Source: Lentinus brumalis (lineage: Eukaryota; Basidiomycota; Agaricomycetes; Polyporales; Polyporaceae). Taken from it: 64,000 bases of DNA. Position 1 is the stretch's first letter. Each line of letters starts with the position of its first letter. The stretch covers positions 806,001-870,000 of the forward strand of contig MARA01000007.1 in NCBI GenBank assembly GCA_001792895.1, given 5' to 3'. The notes beneath the pieces are model-generated. The model did no database searches. It was not told where the DNA came from and saw only the letters and a list, made by a program, of their open reading frames with translations. Below are positions 22,742 to 35,319 of the stretch, piece by piece. The position numbers were made by a program, and so were the translations under genes.

Positions 22742-23945
22742 TCATACAGTAGCTCGACCACCACTAACATCCGGCTGCACCTGCGACGCCAGGCCACTGG
22801 AAGAAGCGAACTTGATGGATGGCAAAGACTCGGTGGGGCAGTTGCAGTTCTCGAGAGATACGGGATCTTCTCGAGCGGGATGAATCGCCACATCGCCCCA
22901 CTGCGTCCCGCTGCAAACCAAGGTAGCGAGGAGTACCCCTACGATCTCCATATACGGATTGACCATGACTACGTCGGCCCCACGGATGTCGTCGACACCG
23001 GACTACACCATGATCAGCAAAGCGACGTTGAAGATGACAGGGAGGACGAAGTTCGAGAGCGCAATCCAGAAGAGGGCGCGAAGGCGAGCCGCGTATGACC
23101 CTGTTTGATCGAAGAGGTTAGCGATGGAAGGGCGGAAGGGAAGAACGAGATACATACATTTCCGTCCAGTTGTTACAACGCCGTTCTCTGTGTGCACTCT
23201 GGTCCTGAACACGTTCCCATGGCGGAGACGGAGTAGGAAGAGCATGGACGCAAACCTGATGTAGGCGATCAGCTCGAAGCGTTTGAAAACCCGAATCTTC
23301 TAGGACTTACACATCATAGAACAACTGGAGGAACCACTCCGCCCTGGAGTTGGGAAGAACCCATGCAATATGTCCGACAGCCTCCCAGTTGCGAAGTCTC
23401 CTAGCACCTTCATCGATCTTGTGGAACGAGAAGGACACGTTGATGATGCGCGCGACCATGATTGTGCCGAGCGTGCCATAAATGAGGACCCTGCGAGTCC
23501 AGGAGAGAGTATAGGGCGGATACACGGCAATGATCCTGACTAAGAGGATACACTGAACGCAGATCGGTATGAGGAAGTAGAGGCATGTCTGCACGGTGAT
23601 GAACTCCGTGGGTGCGAGCCGCCCCGACGCAGCACCAGCCTATAATATGAGGTGTATCAGTCTGGAGCCACGGAGCCGAGAAATCAAGCATGCGCGCACC
23701 TGACAGTAAACCGCGATACTGCCAAGTAGCAGCCCCAGTACAATAGCAACAATATTGAGAATGAACACTGGCTTCCTTCGGAGCTCTGGAGTGGAGAAAA
23801 GAAATAGTCCCGCGGCAATGGGGACGAGGAGGGTGGGAAAGACGGTCTCGATCACGAGTAGATTGACGTTGGCAGTGAGCAGGGCCTGTATTGCGGGCGG
23901 AACCGGGGGAAGCGATAGCTCTGGCACTTCTGGATCGGAAGACAT
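22742..23945 (-). CDS. fungal multi-pass membrane protein (copy 1, in-frame stop)
   Basis: Exons 23945-23700, 23639-23311 and following carry hydrophobic helices: LLVIETVFPTLLVPIAAGLF, PVFILNIVAIVLGLLLG, CLYFLIPICVQCILLVRIIA, FYDVFASMLFLL and FWIALSNFVLPVIFNVALLI. Together with copy 2 at 35.3-36.5 kb this defines a seven-helix family with no name I can assign; a GPCR-like topology is plausible. A TAG at 23003-23005 interrupts the frame where copy 2 continues to its last helix. The expected last helix (MEIVGVLLATLVCSGTQWG) still exists downstream, ending at 22742. Thus the gene is probably inactivated or truncated, unless an unusual 40-nt intron removes the stop. It is divergent from GMC oxidoreductase 1. 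Confidence 0.65.
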
Positions 23946-24695
23946 CTTGTACGAGGATGACACGGTAGCAGTGAACGTTAGCAAGGACCGTTATATAGTG
24001 GCTACGTGAATGCAGTGCTCACCTCCTGCAGATTCCTGAGCTTTCTCGCATTGATAGCGAGTCCACCCGTCAGTGGAACATCTTCCGATATGTGGACGAG
24101 AGCGCTCCCGACCTGTGAACTTGAAGATGGACTCCTTGATCGAGGACAGCAGTCGAGATCAGTGGTGTAAGACCTTGGTGTGTCCCATTCAGTCCGTGAT
24201 TTCAGGGAGGAGAAGACATATTGAGTGAGACGCCGCTCACGGGCTTTCATGTGGTCACCAGAAGGCCTTCGTAGCATTAGGTTATGATGAGAAGCATACC
24301 CGGCGAGCCGCTGATAGATGTCAACCTGATGCCTATGCCGACGAGCGGAAGATGGGCTTTGAACGTACTCACGGAGCCCCGGGTGGCGAGTACATGGCCA
24401 CGCTTCAGCTTCACGTCCCAAGCTGCATGGTGTGCTCGAGGAAGTCGGCTGGCACTTGGCAGTATACTAAGTACCAAGTATCACCGGCGAGGAAATTAGC
24501 GGCATAAGAACGGTTTGTGGTGAATATCACGACATGTGATCTCCGACCTTTCGGGGTCTGAACTACTTACTTATAACGTCACCGGAGGCGCCGACTCCAG
24601 ACCTTGTCATAGGCTTTAAGTTTGTCACATCTCTTCAGCTACGCCACAACTCACTGCACTCACTCAAAAATCATCAACCAGTCACATAGCTATCC
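23946..24695. promoter_or_regulatory. divergent promoter region, membrane protein 1 / GMC 1
   Basis: About 750 bp separate the two divergent start codons. No TATA box is obvious. It corresponds to the 590-bp spacer between GMC 2 and membrane protein 2, which have the same arrangement in mirror image. Confidence 0.35.
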
Positions 24696-26816
24696 ATGAC
24701 GGCGAGCGTGCCCGAGCTGCTACCCCAAGATGTCGGTACACCTATTCCTGTGTCTGGAAGCATCCCTGCGGATACATACACGTACGACTACATTATAGTA
24801 GGAGGTGAGTATAACTTCCCTACCTCTGACTTGCGATGGGATACATAGACTGATGACCATCGACAGGAGGGACGGCAGGATGCGTCCTTGCCTCCCGTCT
24901 CACAGAGGATCCGACTGTGTCCGTGCTGTTGATTGAACAAGGCCCCGTCGCGGACACATGGTCATCTCGAGTGCCCTTGCTCTCAGGGAACATGTTTGCC
25001 AGAGACTCGCTGGCTGCCCGATGGTGGTCGCTTCCGTTGAGGAAAGCCGACAACCGCTTCCTGGAGATAATCCGAGGAGAAGCTCTCGGTGGTAGTTCGC
25101 GGATCAACGGCATGCTCTATACACGAGGTGGGTTCCTGTGCGACCAGGCTGTCTCGCAGATTTTATTGATGTTTCCGCATGAATAGGGTCTCCCGGAGAT
25201 TATAACCAATGGAAGGCTCTCGGAAATGACGGCTGGGCTTACGAGGACCTGGAGTCTTACTTCGTGAAGTCCGAAAATGCTCGGAGCCATCCCGAGGCAC
25301 AACTCAGAGGTCATGATGGTGAGTCGCCCATACAAGTACAGTACGATGCCCGACTGATGACGTTCTTGCTTCAGGTATGTGGCAAAATCAGCAATTCACG
25401 GACGTCCCGTACAAGACGACTGCATAGTAAGTACCGCGCCGGCTTGTTGAAGGAAGTACTCATGTACTGACATCTCGCAGCGTTGATCGCGCAATAGAAC
25501 TACTGGGAGTCGAACGCGTCCCGGACCTCAACGATCCAGACGCTCCCACAGCATGCACGGGCATAGTAGACATCATACAGGACTCGGAGTATCACCGACA
25601 CTCCACCTATCGCGCTTTCCTACCTCCGGCGCTCACGTGTATTCGCCAGGACCGACTGAAAATATGCCCAAACAGCATCGTGTCACAGGTCGAGCTAGCC
25701 CGAGCACCGGGAGAGGAGAGCATCCGCGCAACGGGGGTGTACTTCGAAGCGACCAACTCCAGGAAGGCTGGATTTCGTTATCTGGCTAAGGCACGGAAGG
25801 AGGTAGTCCTGTGCGCTGGCGCAATTGGGTCCCCACAGATTCTGATGATGAGGTATGTGGAACACGGAGCGCCTTCGCCATCTTACTGATTGTTCACCAG
25901 TGGCATCGGTCCACAGGCGCATCTCCTGGAAAAGGGCGTCTCAGTGAACGTTGATATGCCAGCTGTGGGCAGCCATCTGGTTCGTAAACATCTGTTCGTC
26001 AGGATCCTGTACTGATTGCACGCATAGTCCGATCACATGGGTGTCCCAGTAGCATTCGAAGTTCCGCTGAGCGACTCTCTGCACCACCTCGAAGGAAGCC
26101 CGCTCAAAGCTGTCATGGAGCTTGCCAAATACATCATAACGGGTGGGGGCGCTTTCTCGCGTCCGTTCCAGAACTCCTCGACCTTCGTTCCTAGTCGTCT
26201 TCTGGATGATACCGGGAGCATCTCGAACAAGGACCCACGCCAGCTGGACGCGTCCCTCCCGGAGAACCGCCCGGACATCGAGCTCATGCATATCGCCCAC
26301 GACTGCGGCGACTACGACGTCTCCGGGAAGGGTGTCTACACCATGCTCGTCACCCTTATCCGTCCTAAGTCGGAGGGTTCCGTACGACTAGCCACCATCA
26401 ATCCTCGTGCTCGTCCAGATGTTGATCTAGGCTTCCTCTCCGACCCCGCCGACTACGCTCCCCTTCGTAAGGGCGTGCGTTTTGCCCTGCGCATTGGGGA
26501 GGAGGTGCGCAAACAAGGCTACCCTCTATCGGAGCTCAAGGTTCCCGATGGCACCAGCGATGAGGACGTCGACAGGTTCATTCGTACAAACCTCCGCACG
26601 TGCTTTCACTATACCTCTACGTGCAGGATGGGACAGGAGACGCACGGAGAGCGTCCGAGCGTTGTCGATACCGAGCTGAAGGTGCACGGTGTCCGTGGTC
26701 TTCGAGTCTGCGATACTTCGGTGTTCCCGGAGATCATCGCCTCCCATATAATGGCACCGGCTGTCATGGTGGCAGAGAAGTGTGCGTATATGATGAAGGG
26801 CATGCCTACTGTATAG
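24696..26816 (+). CDS. GMC oxidoreductase (copy 1)
   Basis: Seven exons join in phase: 24696-24804, 24867-25127, 25187-25318, 25375-25426, 25481-25852, 25901-25979 and 26028-26816, giving 597 aa. The N-terminus has the FAD-binding YDYIIVGGGTAGCVLASRL, then IEQGP. GEALGGSSRINGMLYTR is the first GMC signature and CAGAIGSPQILMMSGIGP the second. Near the C-terminus, FHYTSTCRMG and ASHIMAPAVMVAEKCA contain the expected catalytic His positions. Relatives oxidise aryl alcohols, glucose, methanol or similar substrates with FAD and release hydrogen peroxide. I see no clear signal peptide, so it may be intracellular. The donor of intron 6 (GTTCGT) is unusual. Exon sizes are nearly identical to copy 2. 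Confidence 0.92.
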
Positions 26817-27112
26817 GCGGACAGTATAGATTTATGTCTGATATTGAGATGTTGGGAATGGGTCCTAACTTTCCGCGAGTACTTAATCACAATTTGCATC
26901 ATGCGGTCCAGGTGGCGATATTGACAAGTTAGCAGGCGAGAGAGCTCATAAAAGCGTTATACGGGGCGTGTTGTCAAACCCGCCTGAAGAGTATGAAGGT
27001 AAGGAGAACGATTAGTAGTACTCGAAGCGCTTACTTGTAGTGCGTGTGATAATTTACTCAATCTTACTCAAGACTACCGATAGACTGTTCTTGCGCCGCG
27101 TCATACCCCTCG

Positions 27113-28156
27113 ATGTCCCAACTTGAAGACACGCGCCTCGCAAAACGCGTAAGACCTCACTCGAGTCCTGAAGCTCCTGACGAATCTCTGAAGCATGACG
27201 ACGGGTTCTGGCTCGAGGACGGAAATGTCATCCTTGTCGCTCGCAACACCGGCTTCCGGATCTACCGTGGGCTCCTGGCTGCTCAGTCTTCGGTTTTCGC
27301 AGATATGTTTGCGGCCTCAAGTCCCGATGCTAGCAAGTCTTACGCGGAGTGTCCAGTCGTTCATCTCTCAGACTCCCCGGAGGACCTCCGTGATCTTCTG
27401 CGCGTTTTGCTCCTAAAGTCTCGCCCCGTGTATGTATCCCCAGCCCATCCTTTCCATGCCGAAGTTAACGTCCTATTAGGTACTACGAAAAGATCGACAA
27501 CCATTCCTTCGAGGAAGTCGTGGCTGTCATCCGCCTTGCCCACAAGTACCACACCGACGACATCCTACAACAAGCGCTCAACTGCGTCCGAGCGTCCTAT
27601 CCTGCAACGATCGCACAGCACGATACGATGTACCCACGTTTTGACCACGCAATTGCGGCCGTCAATATTGCGAGACTGACGGACGTGTAGTCGATGCTCC
27701 CTTCTGCTCTCTATCATTGCTGCTTTCTGGGAGGTCGCCTCCTCGACAGATGGCAGCGTAGGGATGGATCCGTCGAAGTACTTACTCAGCACACAAGATT
27801 CCAAGCTGTGCTTTGAAGGGCGGGACATGATATTCAAAGCGCCTTTCTTGTTTATCACAAGCATCCTCCATTGCGAACCACACCCGGACTGCGAATACAA
27901 GACCACCGACGCCGAAGCTCTGGAGGCTATCCGCAACTGCGTGCTAGCGTACTCAGAAGTAGGAGCGTGCAGCATCCTCGGTCCGTGGGATAATTTTGTC
28001 AACGACGCAGCTGAAGAAGAAATCCTATGTGGGCGGTGCAAGCTCGATCTTCTTGCCGTTTGGCCTGAAAGTGGATGGCTGGGGATTGCAGGCAACGGAC
28101 GTGAGACTTTTGGACGGTATGCAATCATGCTTACCTCGCCGCTGATGTTGGTTTGA
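27113..28156 (+). pseudogene. BTB/POZ domain protein (copy 5), broken
   Basis: Exon 1, 27113-27429, encodes an intact BTB core (GFWLEDGNVILVARNTGFRI, YRGLLAAQSSVFADMF). The phase-2 intron sits where it does in the other copies. Exon 2 begins at 27480 (YYEKIDNHSFEEVVAVIRLA). A TAG stop follows at the position between LARLTDV and SMLPSALYHC, where copy 2 reads TPS. A further one-base shift near 27775 is needed to reach KYLLSTQDSKLCFEG and the C-terminal part ending at 28156. A stop plus a frameshift makes decay more likely than sequencing error here. A truncated BTB-only product remains possible. Confidence 0.75.
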
Positions 28157-28159
28157 GGT

Positions 28160-29768
28160 ACTCATGTCAGTTTGACCGCAGGATACAACGGTAACAGCAA
28201 ACACTAGAACGCTCGGACGCGTGCTAACTTATTCGTTGCGAGTACTTACTTAGCACGAACTCAAAACGAGTCTCGTACAATTTTAGCAGTCCATGATCAA
28301 TACATCCCAGCATGTATAACATTCATACTATGTATGTGGCAGATTGTTGAAGTCGTCCGCGAAGAGCCCTGTATTGAGGTCTGCCTCCCCGAAGGAGGCG
28401 CAACGCCGCAACAGGCATTGCCATGAGGCTATCCTGCATTTGGCAAGCTAGACGCCCTACCTTGCTTCATTTTTCCCCTCGTCCTCAAGTCCACTCTGCT
28501 TGCTTGAAACTTCAACGGGGATGTCTGCTCTCCCGCAATATATGTGTTCTTTTTCCATCCCCGTCTGCCAGTGCCTCTGTCGACTTCGAGTCTCGATCTC
28601 GCTGTCTCCCAGTTGCATCTAAAGAGGAATGTCGCCTGCTCACTCACTCCTCTACGCTTCTGTGACCTCCGGAGCTCTACATCCTTTCTCAAACACACTC
28701 GTGACTATGCTTGGCCGCTCTTGAGGTAACGCGCATGGACCGAAGAGGATGCGGATGTATATCTCGCAGTGGGTGCCACGTCATCGTTCGTCCATGGAGT
28801 CCGAGCAGCAGAATGTGAACCTTGCATATATGGTGGGTCGCATGCGCAGAGCTTATACTTATTCCATATGTCAGGAAACTGCGCGCAGGGGGAGGCAGTG
28901 AATTGCATCCAGGGCGTGTCGCGGTGTGGGCGTGTGCGGAGGCCGGGTTGGCCGGGTGGCTCTGGGGAACGGTACGAGAGGCTCGATGGGGCGATGAGGA
29001 GAGATGAGGAAAGCGACGAGGGGAATTTTGAGCGCTGGAGAGGTGCGGAATGCATGTCAGTGGTGGCCTGATGCCCGGGACGAGGAGAGACGCAAGAGGA
29101 GTTCTCCGCCGTCGGCCCGTCACTTCTCCCTGGTTCGTGCGAGTCGGGTTGTGCGAACGAGCGGGGTTCAGTAGGGGCATCTTGACCGAGTGCGAGGGAC
29201 GCTGGTATGGAGGTATGAATCATCATTTCTCGCCTCGCCAATACTGCTGATGATCCTGAATTCAGGTATACGCGTCGAAGCAGCCTCGGACCTCTTCATG
29301 CAACGATACCACTCCGAGGGACAGCGAGATGCTGCTTGGTAAGGGATTTCGACGATTCACCACACTGTCCTATGTCGAATGCAATGCCAACCACCTTTCA
29401 GATTGGACAGGAGAGATCGTAGTTGCCTATAAGGAGGCCGTGGACGTGTCCCTTACAGGTATGATTGATATTGGCTCATCATTCTGCGATGCATCGCATA
29501 TGCTGATGAGTGCCATCGTGCAGGATTACGCGTCCAGTCAAGCCATGGATCGGAGCATGCATACCTGTTCGCCACGACCGCCAGATCACCGCCCCGAGTC
29601 TGATCATCGTGCTGGCGCGCGAACAGTTATCAGCGCCGGGTTCCACGGGCTATGGCGATATTCTCAAGGACCACACTAGCTCAGCACCGGCAACAACCAC
29701 AGGGTGGAGCCTGGTATCGCAGCGTCGGCGTCGGCACACCTCATGATGACCCTTGCTGAACGCATTCG
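28160..29768. other. intergenic, no supported gene
   Basis: About 1.6 kb upstream of the ABC transporter. A plus-strand stretch near 29265-29460 (VEAASDLFMQRYHSEGQRD) looks coding, but the frames do not extend and I recognise no family. The rest shows nothing. Confidence 0.3.
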
Positions 29769-29774
29769 TATAAA
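29769..29774 (+). promoter_or_regulatory. TATA box of the ABC transporter gene
   Basis: TATAAA lies 47 bp upstream of the ATG at 29816 in the right orientation. Confidence 0.5.
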
Positions 29775-29815
29775 GAGCCTGGCTGAGACTGGGACTCAAA
29801 ACAACGCTCTCAACG

Positions 29816-32513
29816 ATGGACCCCGACAGCATAGCGGGCTTGGACAGCAAGCTCTTGGACAACAAGCCAGCGACCAGCCAGCCGAGATTGGAGATCAAGC
29901 ATTCCCGGATCGGTCTATGGGACTTCTTCGAGGAGATCGAGGTCGAGCGCGCACGCTTCGCGCTAGCGCCACTTTTACAGAAACTCCATGAGGTCGCCGA
30001 GTGCTTGCCTTACCTCGCCCGGATGTTCAAGGATGTGCTCAGTGTACCGGGCTGTGCCGGGCTCATGCTGATCTACGTGGCTACACAGCTCGGCGAAGCC
30101 ATTGTGCCCGCGTTCTCTATCTGGTATGTGTTGAGGCGAGATTCAGCGTGGCGGACGGCTGATATCATGCTTCTTAGGTTTCAGGGCCAGTTCTTGTCGA
30201 TCGTGAGTCGTTAGTTTCGAACGATCTGCCTACCCGGCTAACACTCACGACGCTACCCCAGACACAAGCAGCGATCGAAACCCGCACGGTCGACAAGGAG
30301 CGGCTCATCTTCATTGCGACGGGCCAGCTCGCGTGCACAGTCGCCGAATTCTTCTTGGCGCGCATCCAGCGCAAAGTCAGCACTCCGCTCAATGGCCGCA
30401 TCCGCCGTTGGTGGGCCCTCCACTGCTTCCACGCCCACGCCCGCCTGGACCACCCTACGTTCATGAAGAGCGACGTGAAGCGCCAGCTGAACGAGATCGC
30501 GGACAACTACTGGGGGCAGTCCGTCATCTGGTGCACCCTCGATTTAGTCTTCGATCTCGTCAGTATCTTCATGAAGCTTGTCGCGCAGGCCCTTGTACTC
30601 GTTCAGGTTCTGCGAGGACAGCGGGATGGACCGCTTCTTGTAATTTTGACGCTGGCTTCCGAGGGGATAGTTCATGCAGCACGACTACCTTTCTTCCAGC
30701 CCGTGCGCGGTATGTCCTTTGCAGCGTACACGTCTTAGATGCATACTCACGCAAGACTTGTAGTCTGGCTGGCGAAGAATGTCAATGCAGACTACACGAG
30801 GATGCGTGGTTGGAAGGACGTCATTACATACAATGGGTACCGCAAGGAGTTCGTCGCGGGCAACCTTGCAGAACATGCTACCTCCGGTAAGTACGTGTCC
30901 AACTCACCGTGCGCAAGTCTGATTCCGCTCCCCTAAGAATATAAGAAGGCAGCGGCACGCGTTGGAGACGACGACTCAGAATGGAACGAGCTGGAGTTCG
31001 ACATACTGTGGCCGTTACCAAGCATCTGGTCAGTCTTCAATCAACCACTTCTTCAGCTTCCTCAGGTGTGTATCTTGTGCACGGTCATGGTTGCGCCCCT
31101 GTCTGAATGACAGATGCGTAGTTCGCCTTCATCCTGCGAGCGGCGCAATCCCCTACGAGCATCCCGCTCTCCCTCGCTTCTCTCAGTCTGGTCCAAGACG
31201 CTGCCAGAGAATTTGCGTGGTCCTTCCGTGTGATCGTGAACAGCACATGGAACATCGAGTCGAGGCTCACTTCTGTGAAGCGGATGTACGAAGTGGTGGA
31301 GATCGTGAACGAGATTCCGGACGGGAAGGTTCCGTTCCCCGAAGAGCCGTCTCAAATCCGACATGGCGTGGCTCTCGAGTTCAGGTAAGGTTATATGATA
31401 TGCAATTCTGCTATTTTCGAGTCGAGTTTGGCTGATCGCACGCTACAGGAATGTCTCGTTCAAGTACCCAGGGACAGATAGGTATACGCTGCGAGATATC
31501 TCGTTCAGTGTTGGTCCAGGTCAGCTCTGCGTACGTCCCTCTGTTGTCTTCGTAATGTGGAATCTCCTGATATGGAGACTTCATAGGTCATTGTCGGCGC
31601 GAACGGCTCCGGGAAGAGCACCATACTGAAACTCGTCACCCGCCTCTATGACCCGGATGAAGGCGTGATCCTCCTCGGAGGGCATGATATCCGCACTCTC
31701 AAACTACACGACCTTCGTCAAGCACTGTCCGTTTTGTTCCAGGACTATACCATTTTCCCCCTCTCGGTGCGTGACTTAGGCTCCCTCGGCTGCGGTTCAT
31801 GACCTATTGCTTGACCAGATCCGCGACAATATCGCTATGGGTGACCCCTCCAGCTCTGACGACGACGATCGAATCCTTCGCGCAGCCAAACTTGCAGGGG
31901 CGGATACGGTGGTTGATAAGCTCCCAGAAGGTTACAACACCTACCTGGAACCATCCGTGTCTGTCCAATATTCGGGTGTGCGCGAAGGACAGACCACATT
32001 CACAGGTCGCAAGGTCGACTATAAGCCTCTGCAAGAGGCTGCTGGTATCAAGCCATCTGAATCAACGGAGCTGAGCGGGGGCAGATGCAACGGCTGGCAG
32101 TGGCCCGGACGTTTATGAGGTCCGTCGTACAGGAGGATTCGACGGTCGGATTGCTGTTGTTTGACGAGCCTAGTGCCGCGCTCGATCCGGCTGCGGAGCA
32201 CGGTACGGGACTGAAGTTCTTTCACTGACTGTCTCATGACGCTGACTTCGGTTATGCAGATCTCTTTGAACGGCTCCGGAACCTTCGGGGCAACAAGACG
32301 ATGGTTTTCTCGTCGCACCGCTTCGGTAACCTCACTAAACACGCGGACCTGATCATGTGAGTAAATTCCGTGCGGGATTGATCACGGCTCTCAACTCGTT
32401 GCAGGTACATGGATGACTCGGGCATTCGTGAGTCAGGAAATCATGACGAGTTGCTCAAGGCCGACGGGGAGTATGCAAAACTCTGGAAGCTGCAGGCTGC
32501 AGCGTTCATCTGA
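29816..32513 (+). CDS. ABC half-transporter (one-base frame break)
   Basis: At least ten short-intron exons give one membrane domain followed by one nucleotide-binding domain, about 720 aa in total. Membrane helices lie in the first 300 residues. The ATPase part has [20 protein letters not shown], Walker [11 protein letters not shown]-loop [11 protein letters not shown], Walker [15 protein letters not shown] and H-loop SSH, ending [16 protein letters not shown]. The ABC signature should read [14 protein letters not shown]. In the given sequence the G run at 32077-32081 is one base short, so the frame breaks exactly inside it, although everything after reads perfectly. Splice phases elsewhere agree. 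It is a B-family-like exporter of unknown substrate. It lies between two GMC oxidoreductases. Confidence 0.87.
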
Positions 32514-32612
32514 GTAATCCCATCGCCGTGACACGAAACTCCCCATAGATGCGATGAATGAGTGAGTGTAAAATAGACTAAGAGTATGATTCGATGTCAT
32601 AGAAGGATTCCG

Positions 32613-34726
32613 TTATCGACCGCTGTCCTTCTTGATGATGTCCGCACACTTCTCTGCAACCATCACCACCGGAGCCATCGTATGCGCCCCCAGAATCTCC
32701 GGGAAGACAGACGCGTCACACACACGCAGACCGTCCACTCCGTGAACACGCAACTCAGCGTCGACGACGCTCGGGCGTTCTCCATGCGGCTGCTGGCCCA
32801 TTCGACAAGTCGAGGTGTAGTGGAAGACTGTGCGAACGTTAGAGCGAATGAACGCGTCGAGGTCTTCGTCGCTTGTCCCTTCGGGCACGATGAGGTCCTC
32901 GAGCGGGTATCCTTGCTTCTGCACGTCCGCGGCAACGCGAAGGCCAAGGCGCAGTCCTTTTCGAAGTGCGACGTAGTCGTCTGGGTTCGAGAAGAACCCA
33001 AGGTCGACTTCCGGCCGCTCGCGCGGATTCCCTGTAGCGAGTCGGACGGAGCCATAGGACTTCGGACGGATATGGGCCACGAGTAATGTGAAGAGACCCT
33101 TGCCCGGGATGTCGTAGTCGATGGAGTTACTGGTCAAATGCATGAGCTCGATATCCGGCCGGTTCTCCGGAACTGAGGCATCCAGCTCCTTAGGGTCCTT
33201 CGACGAGAATGAGCCGTCTGCATCGAGCAGACGTGATGGAACCACCGTGCACGAGGCCTGGAACGGGAGCGAGAACATGCCGCGGCCGGTGAAGACGTAC
33301 TTCACGAGCTCGGCGCCAGCCTTCAAAGGACTGACTTCGAGCTCGTGAAGGGAGTCGGTGATAGGTACCTGGAATGTCAGGGGAACGCCGATATGGTCTT
33401 GCTATAAAATGAGGTCAAAACACAACTCGGTATGCAAGATGCGGAAAAAACATACCAGATAGTTACCCACCGCAGGGAGGTCGTGCACAGGAGTGATGCC
33501 TTTGTTGCGAAGATGATCTTCTGGACCAATTCCACTACTCATGCCGTTGTCAACAAGGAATCGATAATGCCATGCGCGAAGGTATACCTGAGCATGAGCA
33601 GCTGCGGTGACCCGAGTGCGCCAGCGCACAAGATCACCTCCCTACGCGCTCTGGCGTAGTAATGTATGCCGGCCTCCCTGGGAACGAACGCCTCAAAGAA
33701 CACGCCAGTCGCCCGGCGGCGACCGTCCGCGGAGGATACCGCGATCTTAGTGACAAGTGTGTTGGTGCAAATTTTGAGACGAGCACGACGTTGATGGGTT
33801 AGAGCGCCGGGCAGGAATGCGCGGTCGACAGAGTCTCGGTGATAGCTGCCGTCCTCGATGATGTCGAAGGCTCCGGAACCTGCGGCGGGCATCTCGGGCG
33901 AGTTGATGTCTTCGTAGTTTTTGATCCCGGCGTTATGGAAGGCCCTGTGTACACTTTAGACATAGTCATCAGCGGTACTCTACATCTGCAAAGAGAGCGC
34001 CGCTTACTATGGCACCACCTTGTAGGGAACATGATCAAATTGACGGTTATGCCATACACCTAATGGATACCGATTAGATCAGCATGTCCTGCACATAATT
34101 CGCCAAACGTACGCACCTTCCTTGCCACGGAAACTTGAGCTCGGATGGCTCCGAGTGTTCTCTGACTTGACAAAGTACGGTTCAACATCGCTATATCCCC
34201 AGCCTGCGTTGCCCAGGTCTCGCCATTGATTGTACTCTCCCGGACATCCTGGTTGTTTCCAGGCAGTGTTCAGTCCCTGAAAACGAGTAGGAAGATGCCT
34301 CTTACCTCGAGTGTAGAGCAAGCCATTGATCCGAGACGTGCCTCCAAGGGCTTCAGCCCGCATAACTTGCAGATATCGGCTGTTCGCCTCACGCATGGGT
34401 AGAGACCACCACTGTGCCGCGACTGACCCCGAACGGTACGGGTTCCCGGATATGAGAGGAACACGAGAAGCCCACGTGTCCGCAACGGGTCCCTGTTCAA
34501 TGACCAGTACGGAGACGTCCTCCATCTCGCTCAACCTCGATGCGAGGACACATCCCGCTGTACCTCCTAAGGATGCTATTAGCGTCTTGTAAGAGGGATG
34601 AAACAAGGACTTACCTCCAATGATGATGAAGTCGTAAGTCCGCGCATCCGACGGCACGTCCTCCCACGAATTCGCTGGCAGCGGCGTACCCACGTCGGCT
34701 GGTCCGAGTTCAAGAACCTTCGGCAT
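32613..34726 (-). CDS. GMC oxidoreductase (copy 2)
   Basis: Seven exons join in phase: 34726-34615, 34566-34306, 34248-34117, 34059-34008, 33953-33588, 33534-33456 and 33401-32613, giving 596 aa. Exons 2, 3, 4, 6 and 7 have exactly the same lengths as in copy 1. Landmarks are YDFIIIGGGTAGCVLASRL, AEALGGTSRINGLLYTR, CAGALGSPQLLML with SGIGP, FHYTSTCRMG and GAHTMAPVVMVAEKCAD with the catalytic His positions. It is an FAD-dependent alcohol or sugar oxidase/dehydrogenase; the substrate cannot be told. It is tail-to-tail with the ABC transporter (about 100 bp apart) and divergent from membrane protein copy 2. Two possible acceptors at intron 5 differ by one serine. Confidence 0.92.
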
Positions 34727-35319
34727 CTGTGTAGCACTTGTAAGCCCAGAGCGTTACAGGGTCGAATGCAGACCAAACCAAGTAGCGGATTGTGGAGTAG
34801 AGGGGTGCAAGCGTATTGCTACCTACGGCGGCTGTTGGTAGAGCGGACGGGGAGACGAAGGAATGGACGACGGGCGCCATGGACGACGGGCGCAGGCTAT
34901 ATATTCTTCCCGGGACGGCGGCGACCTCGTCCCTCATGCTTCTGCTTCTTCGTGGTAATTACCCTGTTGACTTGGTACCGCCATCGGGGTTGAAGGCCAG
35001 TGAGTTTCATAGGTTTCATCGCAAGTTCTCTCTCCTCTTCCCTGCCAAGCTGATGGTATCTCATGCCCCTGACAGATGGATTTGGAGGCAGAGATATTGG
35101 AAGTCCGTAGTCCGAAATCGGAGGATTGTACCCACACCCATCCAATACTACCACCACGATGCTGGCACGACGAGCCGCAGAACAATGCTCATTATTAGCA
35201 CGGGCGGCCACCAATGTGACCGAGGTTCGATCGTCACTCAAATACACGAGTAAGTCGTCGCTTGGCTGTCAACCCTGGAGGTCAACACATCAGTCTCGCC
35301 GGGTCGTACCAAGTCTTCA

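Noticed and set aside
28689..29241. Two overlapping minus-strand frames of 160-180 codons
   Set aside because: Pro/Ser/Arg-rich chance frames in GC-rich DNA, no motif, no splice context.
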